From: Caulobacter rhizosphaerae
GTDB taxonomy: Bacteria; Pseudomonadota; Alphaproteobacteria; Caulobacterales; Caulobacteraceae
Assembly (NCBI RefSeq): GCF_010977555.1
Contig: NZ_CP048815.1
Span: forward strand, 4,022,501-4,086,500
Direction of reading: 5' to 3'
Length of the DNA: 64,000 nucleotides
Positions 49,014 to 57,269 of this stretch are shown here, in pieces. Each line of letters starts with the position of its first letter. Positions within the stretch are counted from its first letter, which is position 1. The translations under genes were made by a program, and so were the position numbers. The notes beneath the pieces were generated by a model. That model ran no database searches. It had not been told where the DNA came from and saw only the letters and a program-made list of their open reading frames with translations.

Positions 49014-49375
49014 TTGGCCAGGACCTTCTTGACCACGCGGATCAGTTGCTCGGGGTCGAACGGCTTGGTCAACCAGCCGGTCGCGCCCGCGGCCTTGGCC
49101 TGGGCCTTGATCTCGGCGTCGGACTCGGTGGTCAGGAACAGGATCGGCACGCCGGCGCCGGCCGGGCGCTGACGCAGCGCACGGATCATCGCCAGGCCGT
49201 CCATGACCGGCATGTTCAGGTCGGTGACGATCAGGTCGAAGCCGCCAGCCGAGCCCTTGTCCAGCCCATCCTGGCCATTGACCGCCTCGGTGACGGTGTA
49301 GCCTTCGCCGCTCAGGGCGATCCTGATCGCCTGCCGGATGCTGGCGGAATCGTCCACGGTGAGGATCGAGGTCAT
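49010..49375 (-). CDS. cheY: Chemotaxis response regulator CheY
   Basis: 121-aa single REC domain. Acidic pocket VDDSAS (Asp8/9), phospho-acceptor Asp52 in IVTDLNMPVMDG, Thr in LTTESD and Lys in LTKPFDPEQL. Phosphorylated by CheA; it would signal to the flagellar motor or another output. Start and stop both overlap neighbours (ATGA with the STAS gene, GTGA with cheA). Confidence 0.95.
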   Translation of the reverse strand: MTSILTVDDSASIRQAIRIALSGEGYTVTEAVNGQDGLDKGSAGGFDLIVTDLNMPVMDGLAMIRALRQRPAGAGVPILFLTTESDAEIKAQAKAAGATGWLTKPFDPEQLIRVVKKVLAK

Positions 49376-49743
49376 TGGGCGGTCCCTTGAAGCCAGAACT
49401 TGGCGCGCTCGGAGGTTTCGTCGGCGTCGAGGAAGCCGCCACGGCGCAGAACTTCCAGCACCGCGCCGCCCGCCGGATAACGCAACCTGAAGTCACGGCC
49501 AGTCGCAGCGGCCTTGCGGCGCGCAGATTCGATGAGTTGGATGAACGTCAGGTCGGTCTCTTCGACCGCGGCGATATCGACGAAAACCGGACCATCTTCA
49601 CGCAGAGCCGCGTCAAGATCGTCACGAGCCGCGCCGATATTTGATATCGTCACCTCTCCGGCGAACGAAATCGTATTTTTACCTGCACTCAACAATAACG
49701 TCGGCCCCCGCCGCGCGCAGGTACCAGCGTTATCTGGCACCAC
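49372..49743 (-). CDS. STAS-domain protein, first gene of the che operon
   Basis: 123-aa protein with an anti-sigma-antagonist-like STAS domain: FAGEVTISNIGAARDDLDAA, PVFVDIAAVEETDLTFIQLI, and a C-terminal VLEVLRRGGFL. STAS proteins in chemotaxis operons are common but poorly defined. The usual phosphorylatable Ser/Thr is here ETDLTF. The GTG at 49743 lacks a strong ribosome site, so the true start may lie inside. The stop overlaps the cheY start. Confidence 0.8.
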   Translation of the reverse strand: MVPDNAGTCARRGPTLLLSAGKNTISFAGEVTISNIGAARDDLDAALREDGPVFVDIAAVEETDLTFIQLIESARRKAAATGRDFRLRYPAGGAVLEVLRRGGFLDADETSERAKFWLQGTAQ

Positions 49744-49873
49744 TACTTATCATAACTTGTGGTGCGCGCCTTAAATTAGCGTAAACCGGACAACTTCAGG
49801 GGGAGCGGCAAACTGTCGCGAAGCGTGTGCGTCGCGCGGCGACTGCGGCGAGGTTGATAGCAGGCCGCCGATC

Positions 49874-49896
49874 GGGCGGGACCCTGGGTCCCGCCC
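49874..49896 (-). terminator. Hairpin downstream of the XRE regulator gene
   Basis: GGGCGGGACCC / GGGTCCCGCCC, a perfect 11-base inverted repeat with a one-base centre, 30 bases past the regulator stop. No T-tract. Confidence 0.5.
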
Positions 49897-49925
49897 TCAA
49901 GGATGGTCGGAGCGGCGCAGGGCGC

Positions 49926-50327
49926 TCAGGCTTCGTCGTCGGTATTGGCCATGGCCTTGGCCAGCGCCACCAGGCGACGGCGCAGGTTGGGGTTCATCGC
50001 CTTGAACGCGACGACCAAATCCTGCGAGCCGCTTTCGCCGAGAAAGTCGATCAGGCCGCCGGCGGGCGTGTCGCCGCTGATTCCAGGATGATCCAGACCC
50101 TCGAAGAAATCGGCCAGCGGCGTGTTCAGCTTCAGGGCGATCTCGTAGAGCTTGGACGAGCTGACGCGGTTGGCGCCCCGCTCGTATTTCTGGATCTGCT
50201 GGAAGGTGATGCCCAGCGCCTCGGCCAGTTCGGTCTGCGACATGCCCATGGCCTTGCGCTTGGCGCGGATAAGGGCCCCGACGTGCCTGTCCACATGATG
50301 CGGCTCGGAAACGGACGTGACTTGCAT
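49926..50327 (-). CDS. XRE-family HTH regulator
   Basis: 133-aa regulator. Residues about 15-75 are a Cro/CI-type HTH (IRAKRKAMGMSQTELAEALG, TFQQIQKYERGANRVSSSKL). The C-terminal 50 residues are helical and end in acidic DDEA. This size and layout are common in alphaproteobacteria. AAGGTG precedes the ATG at 50327. It lies between the chemotaxis operon and the secretion locus and could regulate either. Confidence 0.9.
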   Translation of the reverse strand: MQVTSVSEPHHVDRHVGALIRAKRKAMGMSQTELAEALGITFQQIQKYERGANRVSSSKLYEIALKLNTPLADFFEGLDHPGISGDTPAGGLIDFLGESGSQDLVVAFKAMNPNLRRRLVALAKAMANTDDEA

Positions 50328-50514
50328 GGTCTTCACCTTCCCTAAAACTCCTGACGCCAAAGCCTCCAGACAAGCGCCACTGTCGCCCATTATAAAGCCA
50401 AGGTTGCGGCTTGGTTGCAGGCGGATCGTCGCAGGCGAGTTTCGCCTGGATGCCGGCCGCCGGGGTCTCGAAGGATGACCTCCACGGGAGGTCGGCGGCG
50501 GGTCCAGCCGCGAA

Positions 50515-51408
50515 CTAGCGTGGGCGCTTTTCGCCGTCAGCCGCCCAGTAGCGAGCCATGCGGGCCTTGACCGTCGCCGGCGGCGGCGAGGTCCAGCCGG
50601 CGGCGCGCGCCGCCGCCGGCGGCCAGGCGCCGGCCAGGACCAGGCGGCGGATCTCGCGGGCGTCCAGGACGCCCGGGAAGCGCCAACCGGCCTTCTCCAG
50701 GATCGGCACGACGCGCTGGCGCGCCGCCTGCTCCTCCGGCTCGCCTGGGCGCATGGGCCCGTCGACCACCGCTCCGACCGTCTCGCCGTTAGCGCCGACG
50801 CTCCAGGGATTGGCGCCCTGCTGCAGCAGGAATTCGGCGATGCGGAAGTTCTGCTGCTCGACCGCGAGACGCAGCGGCGTCGCGCCGCCGGCGTCATGCT
50901 CCTCGACCGGCGCGCCGTGGGCGACCAGCAGCCGCACCGCCCCCAGGGAGTTCAGGCCGACCGCCGCCTTCAGCGGCCAATAGGCGCCGTCAACCCGTCG
51001 GCCGGGGTCGGCCCCGGCCTTCAGCAGACGGTCTGCGAACCAGGGGTCGGTCGCCCGCAGGGCCAGGCTGAGCGGGATGGCGCCCGGCGCGCCGTCCGGC
51101 GACGCGCCAAAGGCCAGCAGGCGCTCCACCATCGGCTTGTCGCAGCGCGCGATCGCCAGGCTCAGCAGGTCGCCGTTCGGACCACCGCGCGTGGCGGCCA
51201 GTGTCTTGTCGACGGCCAGGCGGCGTTCGACGCCGGCGACATCGCCGTCCAGCACGGCGGACATCACCTCGCGCCCGGCCTGGCCGTGGTCGGCCGCCGC
51301 CAGCGCCTGGCGGGCATCGGGCAGAGCCGTGCCGCTCACGAAACACGCCGCCGCAGCCTGATCCGCCATCACCATCGTCGCCATCAGGACGGCGAGCCTC
51401 AAGAGCAT
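50515..51408 (-). CDS. Exported ankyrin-repeat protein downstream of the lipase (possible immunity protein)
   Basis: 297-aa protein with a signal peptide (LLRLAVLMATMVMADQAAAA) and several ankyrin repeats between about residues 75 and 215 (LLSLAIARCDKPMVERLLAF, ATPLRLAVEQQNFRIAEFLL). It starts 18 bases after the lipase stop on the same strand, so they are cotranscribed. In type VI systems lipase effectors are often paired with exported repeat proteins that protect the producer; the arrangement here is similar. That role is inferred. Confidence 0.75.
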   Translation of the reverse strand: MLLRLAVLMATMVMADQAAAACFVSGTALPDARQALAAADHGQAGREVMSAVLDGDVAGVERRLAVDKTLAATRGGPNGDLLSLAIARCDKPMVERLLAFGASPDGAPGAIPLSLALRATDPWFADRLLKAGADPGRRVDGAYWPLKAAVGLNSLGAVRLLVAHGAPVEEHDAGGATPLRLAVEQQNFRIAEFLLQQGANPWSVGANGETVGAVVDGPMRPGEPEEQAARQRVVPILEKAGWRFPGVLDAREIRRLVLAGAWPPAAARAAGWTSPPPATVKARMARYWAADGEKRPR

Positions 51409-51426
51409 GAGAAAGGCCTCATCGGC

Positions 51427-52368
51427 CTAGTGGACCGCCGCGCGATAGGCCGCGTCAAGGCTGGAGATCAGCCAGGCGCGGCCATGCAGGTCGCCCAGCG
51501 AGGCGTCGCCGCCCGACTGCCCCTCCGGCCCGACCGGCCGCAGCTGATGGCGGTCGCCGTAGGCGGCCGGCGCGTCCGCCAGCAGCGCGCCAAGGATCCC
51601 GCCGCCCAGGCCGCCGAACAGTCCGCCCAGCCCCGCGCCGATCCAGCGGTCGCCGCCGTCCTGAACCCGGCTCAGCGGGTCCCCGTCCAGATAGTAGGCG
51701 TCGACGTGCGGAGCGGCCGCGCCGTTCGCCCGCGCCGCCACCAAGGTGTCGTCGCTGAGGCCGGCGGCGTTGAAGGTGTCGGCTTCCAGGCCGGACGCCA
51801 CCGCGGCGGCCGAGGCCAGGCCGCCGCCCAGGGAGTGGCCGGTCAAGGTGACGTCTTCGCCGGCCGTACGCAGGCGCTCGCCGATGACCAGGGCCTTGTC
51901 GTAGTGGCCGGAGTCCAGGCCCAGCCCCTGCTGGAAATTGTTGCGCCAGTCCTCGGCGGTGGCCGAGCCCCGGAAGGCGACCACATAGCCGCCGTCCGCA
52001 TTGGCGTAGACCCGGGCCCGGAAGCTGGAGCCGGGCTCCTCAAGGTCGGTGGCGTCCAGGCCCAGCCGCGCCAGGTCGTCCTCGCCCGCCACATGCCAGC
52101 CGGCCGGTGGATTGGGCGTGTCGTTGTAGACGTCGTCGGCCAGGGCCAGGTGGACCTTGGCCCGGGCCAGCTCCTCGGCCTGGCCGCCGGCGCTCGCCGC
52201 CACTGTGGCGTCAGCAGCCTGGACCCGGGCCGCCGGCGCGACGCTGACCGGCGCTCGGGCGGTCGGCGCCGCCCAGTCGGCGGCGACGGACGCGTCGACG
52301 GAGGTCGCGGCGACCTGCGACTCTCGCGCCGCGCCGATCGCCGTCGTTGATCCGCTCTCGATGCGCAT
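51427..52368 (-). CDS. Class 3 lipase-fold protein, candidate type III secretion substrate
   Basis: 313-aa protein. Residues 1-60 are Ser/Thr/Ala-rich with no signal peptide, as expected for a type III secretion signal. The lipase core follows: YVVAFRGSATAEDWRNNF, then the nucleophile elbow VTLTGHSLGGGLASAAA with Ser in GHSLGG; a catalytic Asp probably lies in YLDGDPLSRV. A Gly-rich hydrophobic stretch (GLGGLFGGLGGGILGALLA) near residue 265 could insert in membranes. A strong AAGGAGG ribosome site precedes the ATG, and the tandem palindrome at 52435-52470 lies upstream. Confidence 0.75.
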   Translation of the reverse strand: MRIESGSTTAIGAARESQVAATSVDASVAADWAAPTARAPVSVAPAARVQAADATVAASAGGQAEELARAKVHLALADDVYNDTPNPPAGWHVAGEDDLARLGLDATDLEEPGSSFRARVYANADGGYVVAFRGSATAEDWRNNFQQGLGLDSGHYDKALVIGERLRTAGEDVTLTGHSLGGGLASAAAVASGLEADTFNAAGLSDDTLVAARANGAAAPHVDAYYLDGDPLSRVQDGGDRWIGAGLGGLFGGLGGGILGALLADAPAAYGDRHQLRPVGPEGQSGGDASLGDLHGRAWLISSLDAAYRAAVH

Positions 52369-52434
52369 GACGCCTCCTTGGACCGGCAGGGGCTATGGGA
52401 CGGTCAGATGCTGAAGGCCGGAACGTCGAACGCC

Positions 52435-52470
52435 TAGCTAGGGTCTTCCCTAGGCTAGGGTCTTCCCTAG
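52435..52470. promoter_or_regulatory. Tandem palindromic element between lipase and LysM genes
   Basis: Two copies of CTAGGGTCTTCCCTAG, 17 bases apart, preceded by a half-copy CTAGCTAGGG. It lies 67-102 bases before the lipase start and 62-97 before the LysM gene start. Related elements occur at 58019-58041 and 56385-56398. Confidence 0.7.
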
Positions 52471-52531
52471 TTATGCGGCGCGGTCGCGGGGCGTAGCGTT
52501 CGGGACGGTTGTCCGTGCGAGGAGCGTCCCC

Positions 52532-54277
52532 ATGACCAGCGTGTCCCTGAACACCCAGGCCTCAGCGGCCGGCGGCGGGCGCTCCGGAGCCTCGGGGGAC
52601 GAGCACCTGGTCAAGCCGGGCGAGACCCTGTCGGGCATCGCGGCGGAGCGCGGCGTGTCGCTGGACGCCCTGATCCGCGCCAACCCGCAGATCGTCAATC
52701 CCAACCTGATCCGCCCCGGCCAGGTCCTCGCCCTTCCAGCCGGCGGCGGCGAGCCCCGCTCGTATCGCGTGGCCGACGGCGACACCCTGTCGAAGATCGG
52801 CGAGACGCTCGGCGTCTCCTGGCAGGCGATCGCCCAGGCCAACCACCTGGCCAATCCGAACCTGATCCATGTGGGCCAGGAACTGCGCGTCCCGGGCGGC
52901 GGCGCGGCCCCCGTGCGGACGGAGACGACGGCCGCCTCTCCCGCCACCTTCGTCCAGACCCAGGCCGCAAACCGCCCCACGGGCGTCCTGCCCTCGACGG
53001 CGGGCCTCAGCGCCAGCCAGACGTACGAACTCTACGCCGGCTACGTGAACGCCTACGGCAGCGCGGAAGCCAAGGCCGACCTGGCCGCCGGCCGGCAAGT
53101 GATCCTGGGCCTGCGCACCGAAACGGCCGTCAACGCCAACGGCGGCAAGGGCGCTTATGACGACCGCGTCGTGGTGCTGCAGGCGAACGCGTCCGGCGGG
53201 ACGGTGACGGAGTTCTCGGCCAATACCGAGCCCTCCGGCCAGTACGACGGCCGCTTCGGTTCGGATTTCAACGGCGACGGCCGTCTGGAGCTGGGCCGCA
53301 TGGCCGAGGGCACGGTCAGCTTCCGGAAAAGCCGCAGCGACAGCCTGGGCGACGTGCTACGGCCGACGGGCCCGCTCGGCGTCGAACGCGACACCAACCA
53401 CGACGGCCGGATCGACGCCAGCGACCCGCGAGGCAAGGGCCAGAGCACCGACAACTCGTTCCTGTTCCATGCCGGCGGGAACGTCAACACCGGCTCGGCC
53501 GGCTGCCAGACCCTGAAGCCTGGCGACTTCCGTACATTCTGGAACGGGCTGGGCGACCAGAAGACCTTCAACTACGTGCTGGTGGACGTCGACCGCCACG
53601 CAGCGCCCGGCGGCGCCACGCCCGTCCAGCCCGCGTCCAGGGACAACGTCCAGCTGGGCGCGTTGTCCGAGCGGTACGAGACCGGCGGGCGCGGCCCCGG
53701 CACGGTGTCGTCGGGCGCCGGCGACCCGGGCGGGGTGTCCTACGGCAGCTACCAGTTGGCCGGAAACCTGGGGCGGCCGCAGCAGTTCCTGGCCAACGAG
53801 GGCCGGGCGTGGGCGGCGGAGTTCGGCGCCGCCAGCCCGGGCTCGGCCAGCTTCACGGCGACCTGGAAGGCGATCGCGGCGCGCGAGCCCGAGGCGTTCA
53901 AGGCCGCCCAGCACGCCTACATCCAGCGCACCCATTACGACGTCCAGGTCGCGCATGTGCAGGCGGCCACGCGGCTGGATCTTGCGACCCGCTCGGCGGC
54001 CCTGAAGGACGTGGCCTGGTCGACCTCGGTGCAGCACGGGCCGGAGACCAACGCCATCGTCAAGGCGATGGCCAGGGTCGAGGCGCAGGGGGTCTCGCCG
54101 TCGGATGGCCAGGCCTATGACCGGGCGCTGATCAACGCGATCTATGACGAGCGCGGCAAGCGCGACGCCAGCGGCGGCCTGGCCTATTTCACCAGCTCTT
54201 CGGCCCAGGTCCAGGCTTCGGTCGCCGCCCGGTTCGGCGACGAGCGACGCGACGCCCTGGCCATGCTCGACCGATGA
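52532..54277 (+). CDS. LysM protein with EF-hand-like loops and peptidoglycan-enzyme-like domain, candidate effector
   Basis: 581-aa protein without signal peptide; the N-terminus is Ser/Gly-rich. Two LysM peptidoglycan-binding units (HLVKPGETLSGIAAERGVSL and YRVADGDTLSKIGETLGVSW) occupy about 25-125. A middle domain has two calcium-loop-like motifs (DFNGDGRLELG, DTNHDGRIDASD) and FHAGGNVNTGSAGCQTL. The C-terminal domain (LSERYETGGRGPGTVSSGAG, then VSYGSYQLAG) resembles phage-type peptidoglycan hydrolases. It probably cleaves or binds cell wall, either to open a path for the injectisome or as an antibacterial substrate. GAGGAGCG precedes the ATG. Confidence 0.75.
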   Translation: MTSVSLNTQASAAGGGRSGASGDEHLVKPGETLSGIAAERGVSLDALIRANPQIVNPNLIRPGQVLALPAGGGEPRSYRVADGDTLSKIGETLGVSWQAIAQANHLANPNLIHVGQELRVPGGGAAPVRTETTAASPATFVQTQAANRPTGVLPSTAGLSASQTYELYAGYVNAYGSAEAKADLAAGRQVILGLRTETAVNANGGKGAYDDRVVVLQANASGGTVTEFSANTEPSGQYDGRFGSDFNGDGRLELGRMAEGTVSFRKSRSDSLGDVLRPTGPLGVERDTNHDGRIDASDPRGKGQSTDNSFLFHAGGNVNTGSAGCQTLKPGDFRTFWNGLGDQKTFNYVLVDVDRHAAPGGATPVQPASRDNVQLGALSERYETGGRGPGTVSSGAGDPGGVSYGSYQLAGNLGRPQQFLANEGRAWAAEFGAASPGSASFTATWKAIAAREPEAFKAAQHAYIQRTHYDVQVAHVQAATRLDLATRSAALKDVAWSTSVQHGPETNAIVKAMARVEAQGVSPSDGQAYDRALINAIYDERGKRDASGGLAYFTSSSAQVQASVAARFGDERRDALAMLDR

Positions 54278-54320
54278 GCATCGCGTGAGAACCCCTGGGA
54301 CCTCGCCGCGTTGTCGCGTC

Positions 54321-55085
54321 ATGCCCCCTCGCCTGTTTCCCCTGCTTGTCCTTGCCCTGGCCCTGGCCGGTTGCGAGCGCCCGGCGGCGGCGGTCGCTTC
54401 CCCCCCGCCTGACGCCGCCGCCGGATCCGCTCCCCGGCAAGCGCCGAACGCCAAGGCTTTGCCCGCTGGAACCTACGCCATGCAGGGCGATCGGCGGGCG
54501 ACCTTGACCCTCGCTCCGGCCGACGACGAATGGCGCGTCAGCCTCAAGGGCGGCGCCAGCGCAGCGGACGGCGCCGCAGCAGCGGCCGACTGCGAGATCG
54601 AAGCCCAGGGGCCGCTGAACGGCCAGACGATCGAGGCCAGGGTCGTACCGTTCGAAGGGACCGACCTGTCGGTCAGCGCCCAGGACCTGGCCGCGCGCCC
54701 CGCCGGCGTGAAGGTCCACCTTGGTCCGCAAGGCGCGATCGTCAGCACCGACTTCCAGGGTTGCGGCGTCGGCGCCGACCTTTCGGGCCGCTACGCCCGC
54801 GCCGGCGCCGCCCCCAAAGACGCCGCCGCCCTGCGGCCGGGCGCCGCGATCGCCGATCTCCGCGCCGCCTATCCGGACGCCCGGCTGGAGATCGTCGAGG
54901 GTTATCCCTGGGCGCGCTTCGCCATGCGGCAGGGCGGCCGCCCGACCGCGCTCCTGACCTTCGACGGCGAGAACGAGGAGCTGGCGGACGGGCGCAACAG
55001 CCTCCAGGCCATCGGCGCCGTGGTCGGCTGGGACGCGCTCAAACCGGCCGTGCGGGTCACCAAGGTGGAGGCGGCGACGTCATGA
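54321..55085 (+). CDS. Hypothetical lipoprotein following the LysM gene
   Basis: 254-aa lipoprotein: LFPLLVLALALAGCERP has a canonical LAGC lipobox. The mature part begins with a Pro/Ala-rich linker, then a beta-rich domain and a second part, LRAAYPDARLEIVEGYPWAR. No family recognised. It is 43 bases downstream of the LysM enzyme gene and overlaps the next gene (ATGA). A periplasm-facing lipoprotein beside a cell-wall enzyme could be an immunity factor or an anchor; this is inference. Confidence 0.7.
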   Translation: MPPRLFPLLVLALALAGCERPAAAVASPPPDAAAGSAPRQAPNAKALPAGTYAMQGDRRATLTLAPADDEWRVSLKGGASAADGAAAAADCEIEAQGPLNGQTIEARVVPFEGTDLSVSAQDLAARPAGVKVHLGPQGAIVSTDFQGCGVGADLSGRYARAGAAPKDAAALRPGAAIADLRAAYPDARLEIVEGYPWARFAMRQGGRPTALLTFDGENEELADGRNSLQAIGAVVGWDALKPAVRVTKVEAATS

Positions 55086-55600
55086 TCCGTCCGGTCGAAC
55101 GCACCGCCAGCGCCGAGTTCTCCACCGCCTCACCGTCGACGACGGCCGCGCGGGCCGGGGTGGCGCGGCTGGCGCTGGAGGCGATGGCCACCATCGCCGG
55201 CGCGGCTCTGGTCGATCCCCTGCGCGGCGGAGATCGCGCCGGCGCCCTGGCCCAAACCTGGTCCGAACACGGACAGAGCAGCATGGCCCAGGTCGGCGGC
55301 GACCTGCGCACCCTGGCCGCCCAGAGCGGCCAGACCGTGGCCGGCCGCCTGTCGGCCACCTCGCCCGTCGACGCGGGCCGGATCGAGCGCGTGCTGGCCG
55401 ACTTCGCCCGCGAGTTGCGCGCCCAGGCGATCGACAGGCCGCACATGACGCCGGCGGCCCTGGTCGAGCCGCTGATGCGGGCCATCGCCGCCGGCCTGCA
55501 GCGCGAGCCCGCCCCCGGCGCCGCGCGCGCCGACGCCGTGGAGCAGTTCGTGCGGATCATCGACGGCGCGACCCAGGACCTGCGCGGCGGGGCTAGCTAG
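55082..55600 (+). CDS. Hypothetical helical protein of the secretion locus
   Basis: 172-aa protein with no signal peptide. The N-terminus is Ser/Thr-rich (VERTASAEFSTASPSTTAAR), which would suit a type III signal. The rest is predicted helical (LALEAMATIAGAALVDPL, IERVLADFARELRAQAI). No family recognised. Start overlaps the lipoprotein stop. It could be a secreted protein, a regulator or a chaperone; context only. Confidence 0.6.
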   Translation: MIRPVERTASAEFSTASPSTTAARAGVARLALEAMATIAGAALVDPLRGGDRAGALAQTWSEHGQSSMAQVGGDLRTLAAQSGQTVAGRLSATSPVDAGRIERVLADFARELRAQAIDRPHMTPAALVEPLMRAIAAGLQREPAPGAARADAVEQFVRIIDGATQDLRGGAS

Positions 55601-55830
55601 CCTTGACGAAGCCCTGGTTCGTCAGGCGCAGCCTTCGCAGGTCGACGCCCATTTCGTTACGGAACCGCGCGACCGCCGCATCCCCGAGCCGCTGTTGCAT
55701 CACCCGGTCGTCTCGCTCCACGGCGTCGACATAGGCCGCCTGCTAGACCAGCAAGTTCAACATCAAGGTTTCGGCGAATTCCTGGCGGCCAGGCTCGTCC
55801 ACGTGCGCGAAGGCCGGGACGACCAGCCTG
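55593..55830 (-). pseudogene. Remnant paralogue of the exported protein at 56409, with an in-frame stop
   Basis: Reading the minus strand gives PAFAHVDEPGRQEFAETLML, then NLLV, an amber codon at 55743-55745, and on in the same frame to RLGDAAVARFRNEMGVDLRR and a tail ending FVKAS at 55593. This aligns with the C-terminus of the protein at 56409 (LSDAAVARFRSEMNIDLRQL). The N-terminal two-thirds are missing. Confidence 0.75.
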
Positions 55831-55837
55831 ATGGGCC

Positions 55838-56335
55838 TCAAGCCTTGGCCTCCGTCGCGGGCGAGGTCGCGTCGGTGCGGGTCAGATTCGCCAGGGCCGC
55901 GGCGGGTCGGTCCAGCTTGTCGTGGAAGGCCAGGGTGCGATCCATCTGGGCCTGGCCGCGCATTTCGGTCCACCACTGATCATGGATGGCGGCCTGGAAA
56001 TTGCCGTTGGTCTTCTCCGAACGGGTCTCGATCGCGGGATCGGCGACGGTGTCCGCCGTGTCCTCGACCACCCCGACGGTGTCGTCGACCGCCCCGCCGA
56101 CGCCCTCCAGCAGGCCGCCCAGGCCTTCAGCGAGCAGCGCCCCCTCGAGCGCGCCGCGCTGGGCGGGCGGCAGGGTCCGCAGCGCGGCGGCCGTCTGCGC
56201 GGGACCAGCCTCGGCGAAGGCCGCGCGATCCAGTTGGCCGCCTTGCTGGAAACGGTCAACGGCGTCGTCGAGACGGGTGTCGCGAACCGGGGCGGCGGCT
56301 GCGCGGCCTGGGCCGGACAGGTCTTGGACGATCAT
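55838..56335 (-). CDS. Hypothetical protein, candidate type III secretion substrate
   Basis: 165-aa Ala/Asp-rich protein without signal peptide. The middle (LLAEGLGGLLEGVGGAVDDT, then VGVVEDTADTV) is hydrophobic and glycine-rich; the C-terminal half is polar (NGNFQAAIHDQWWTEMRGQA). No family recognised. AGGAGG lies eight bases before the ATG. A GGGGTTTTCCCC palindrome lies 50-63 bases upstream, the same element that precedes other candidate substrates, which is the main reason for the call. Confidence 0.55.
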   Translation of the reverse strand: MIVQDLSGPGRAAAAPVRDTRLDDAVDRFQQGGQLDRAAFAEAGPAQTAAALRTLPPAQRGALEGALLAEGLGGLLEGVGGAVDDTVGVVEDTADTVADPAIETRSEKTNGNFQAAIHDQWWTEMRGQAQMDRTLAFHDKLDRPAAALANLTRTDATSPATEAKA

Positions 56336-56384
56336 GGCGGTGGCCTCCTGGTCCCACCCTGCGCCGAACGGCTCGGCGCGGCTA

Positions 56385-56398
56385 TTGGGGTTTTCCCC
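56385..56398. promoter_or_regulatory. Palindromic element upstream of the 56335 gene
   Basis: TGGGGTTTTCCCCA, 50-63 bases before the start of the minus-strand hypothetical. It matches the GGGAAAACCC core of the other two elements. Confidence 0.5.
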
Positions 56399-56408
56399 AG
56401 CGGGCGCT

Positions 56409-57167
56409 TCAGCGCGCGAAGCCGGCCGGGGTCAGCTTCAACTGGCGCAGGTCGATGTTCATCTCGCTACGGAATCGCGCCACCGCCGCGTCTGAAAGCC
56501 GCCGGCTCAGGCTCTTGTCGCCCTTGGCCGTGGCGTCCGAAAAGGCCGAGCCCTGGGCGACGAAATTGTACATGAAAACCTCCGCCATCTCCTGCTTGGC
56601 GTTGTCATCGAGACGCGCGAACTGCGGGTTGGAGCCGAGCGCTCTATAGACCTGGCCCCGGACAGCCTGGACCTGGGTGCGGTCGGTGAAGGGCACGTTG
56701 TTGGCGATCTGCCAGTTCTGCACCCAGTAGGCGGCCATCGCGTCGGCCACGTCGCCGCGGCGCAGGCCATCGACCGAGACGTGCTTTTCCCAGGCGCCCA
56801 GCAGGTCATTCTGCTGGACCGCTTGGCGCAGGCGAGGGCCGTTGGCGGGGTCGGTCTTGGCTACGAAGTCGGCGAACTGGCCCTTGACCCGGGTGGTGAC
56901 TGCCGGCGAGGCGCGGTAGCGGGTGTTGACCGACACGGCCTGCCGCGACGCCGACAGCCCGGCGGCGGCGCTGGCGGAGCCGCGACGCGTGCTGGTCCCG
57001 CCGCCGCGCGCGGTGTTGCCCAGCACGTTGTTCATCTGGCCGACGGCCATCATGGACGAGCCGAAGTCGATGTACTGGCTGCCGATACTGGGGAAATCCT
57101 GTGCCGCGGCGGGAAGGCCCACGGCCAGCACAATGGCGCTGAGGGCGGGAACAAGGCAGCGTTTCAT
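56409..57167 (-). CDS. Exported protein of unknown function
   Basis: 252-aa protein with a signal peptide (CLVPALSAIVLAVGLPAAAQ), so Sec-exported rather than a type III substrate. After a low-complexity part it has a helical domain (about 90-250) with WVQNWQIANNVPFTDRTQVQ and EMAEVFMYNFVAQGSAF; it ends MNIDLRQLKLTPAGF. I do not recognise a family with certainty. A decayed paralogue lies at 55593-55830. GGAG lies nine bases before the ATG. It follows a terminator, so it has its own promoter. Confidence 0.7.
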   Translation of the reverse strand: MKRCLVPALSAIVLAVGLPAAAQDFPSIGSQYIDFGSSMMAVGQMNNVLGNTARGGGTSTRRGSASAAAGLSASRQAVSVNTRYRASPAVTTRVKGQFADFVAKTDPANGPRLRQAVQQNDLLGAWEKHVSVDGLRRGDVADAMAAYWVQNWQIANNVPFTDRTQVQAVRGQVYRALGSNPQFARLDDNAKQEMAEVFMYNFVAQGSAFSDATAKGDKSLSRRLSDAAVARFRSEMNIDLRQLKLTPAGFAR

Positions 57168-57212
57168 CCGGCTTTTCTCCAGTTTTTTCCAACCCTGACG
57201 TGCAATATTGAC

Positions 57213-57246
57213 AACAAAACGACAGGCAGTCCAAGGACCGCCTGTC
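57213..57246 (-). terminator. Rho-independent terminator after the coiled-coil secreted-protein gene
   Basis: GACAGGCAGTCC pairs with GGACCGCCTGTC (one A/C mismatch, two-base loop). On the minus strand a T-rich GTTTTGTTG follows. It is 24 bases past the stop of the 57270 gene. Confidence 0.8.
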
Positions 57247-57269
57247 TTTCTGTACTGTGAAGCTTAAGC

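Noticed and set aside
47097-49172. A 691-codon plus-strand frame opposite cheA
   Set aside because: Composition is typical of an antisense shadow (Gly/Arg/Asp/His-rich, no motifs), whereas the minus strand encodes CheA with all catalytic boxes.
57168-57269. Possible fourth GGGAAAACCC element upstream of the 56409 gene (CCAGTTTTTTCCAACCC)
   Set aside because: The arms do not pair and the spacing differs, so the match is too weak to include.
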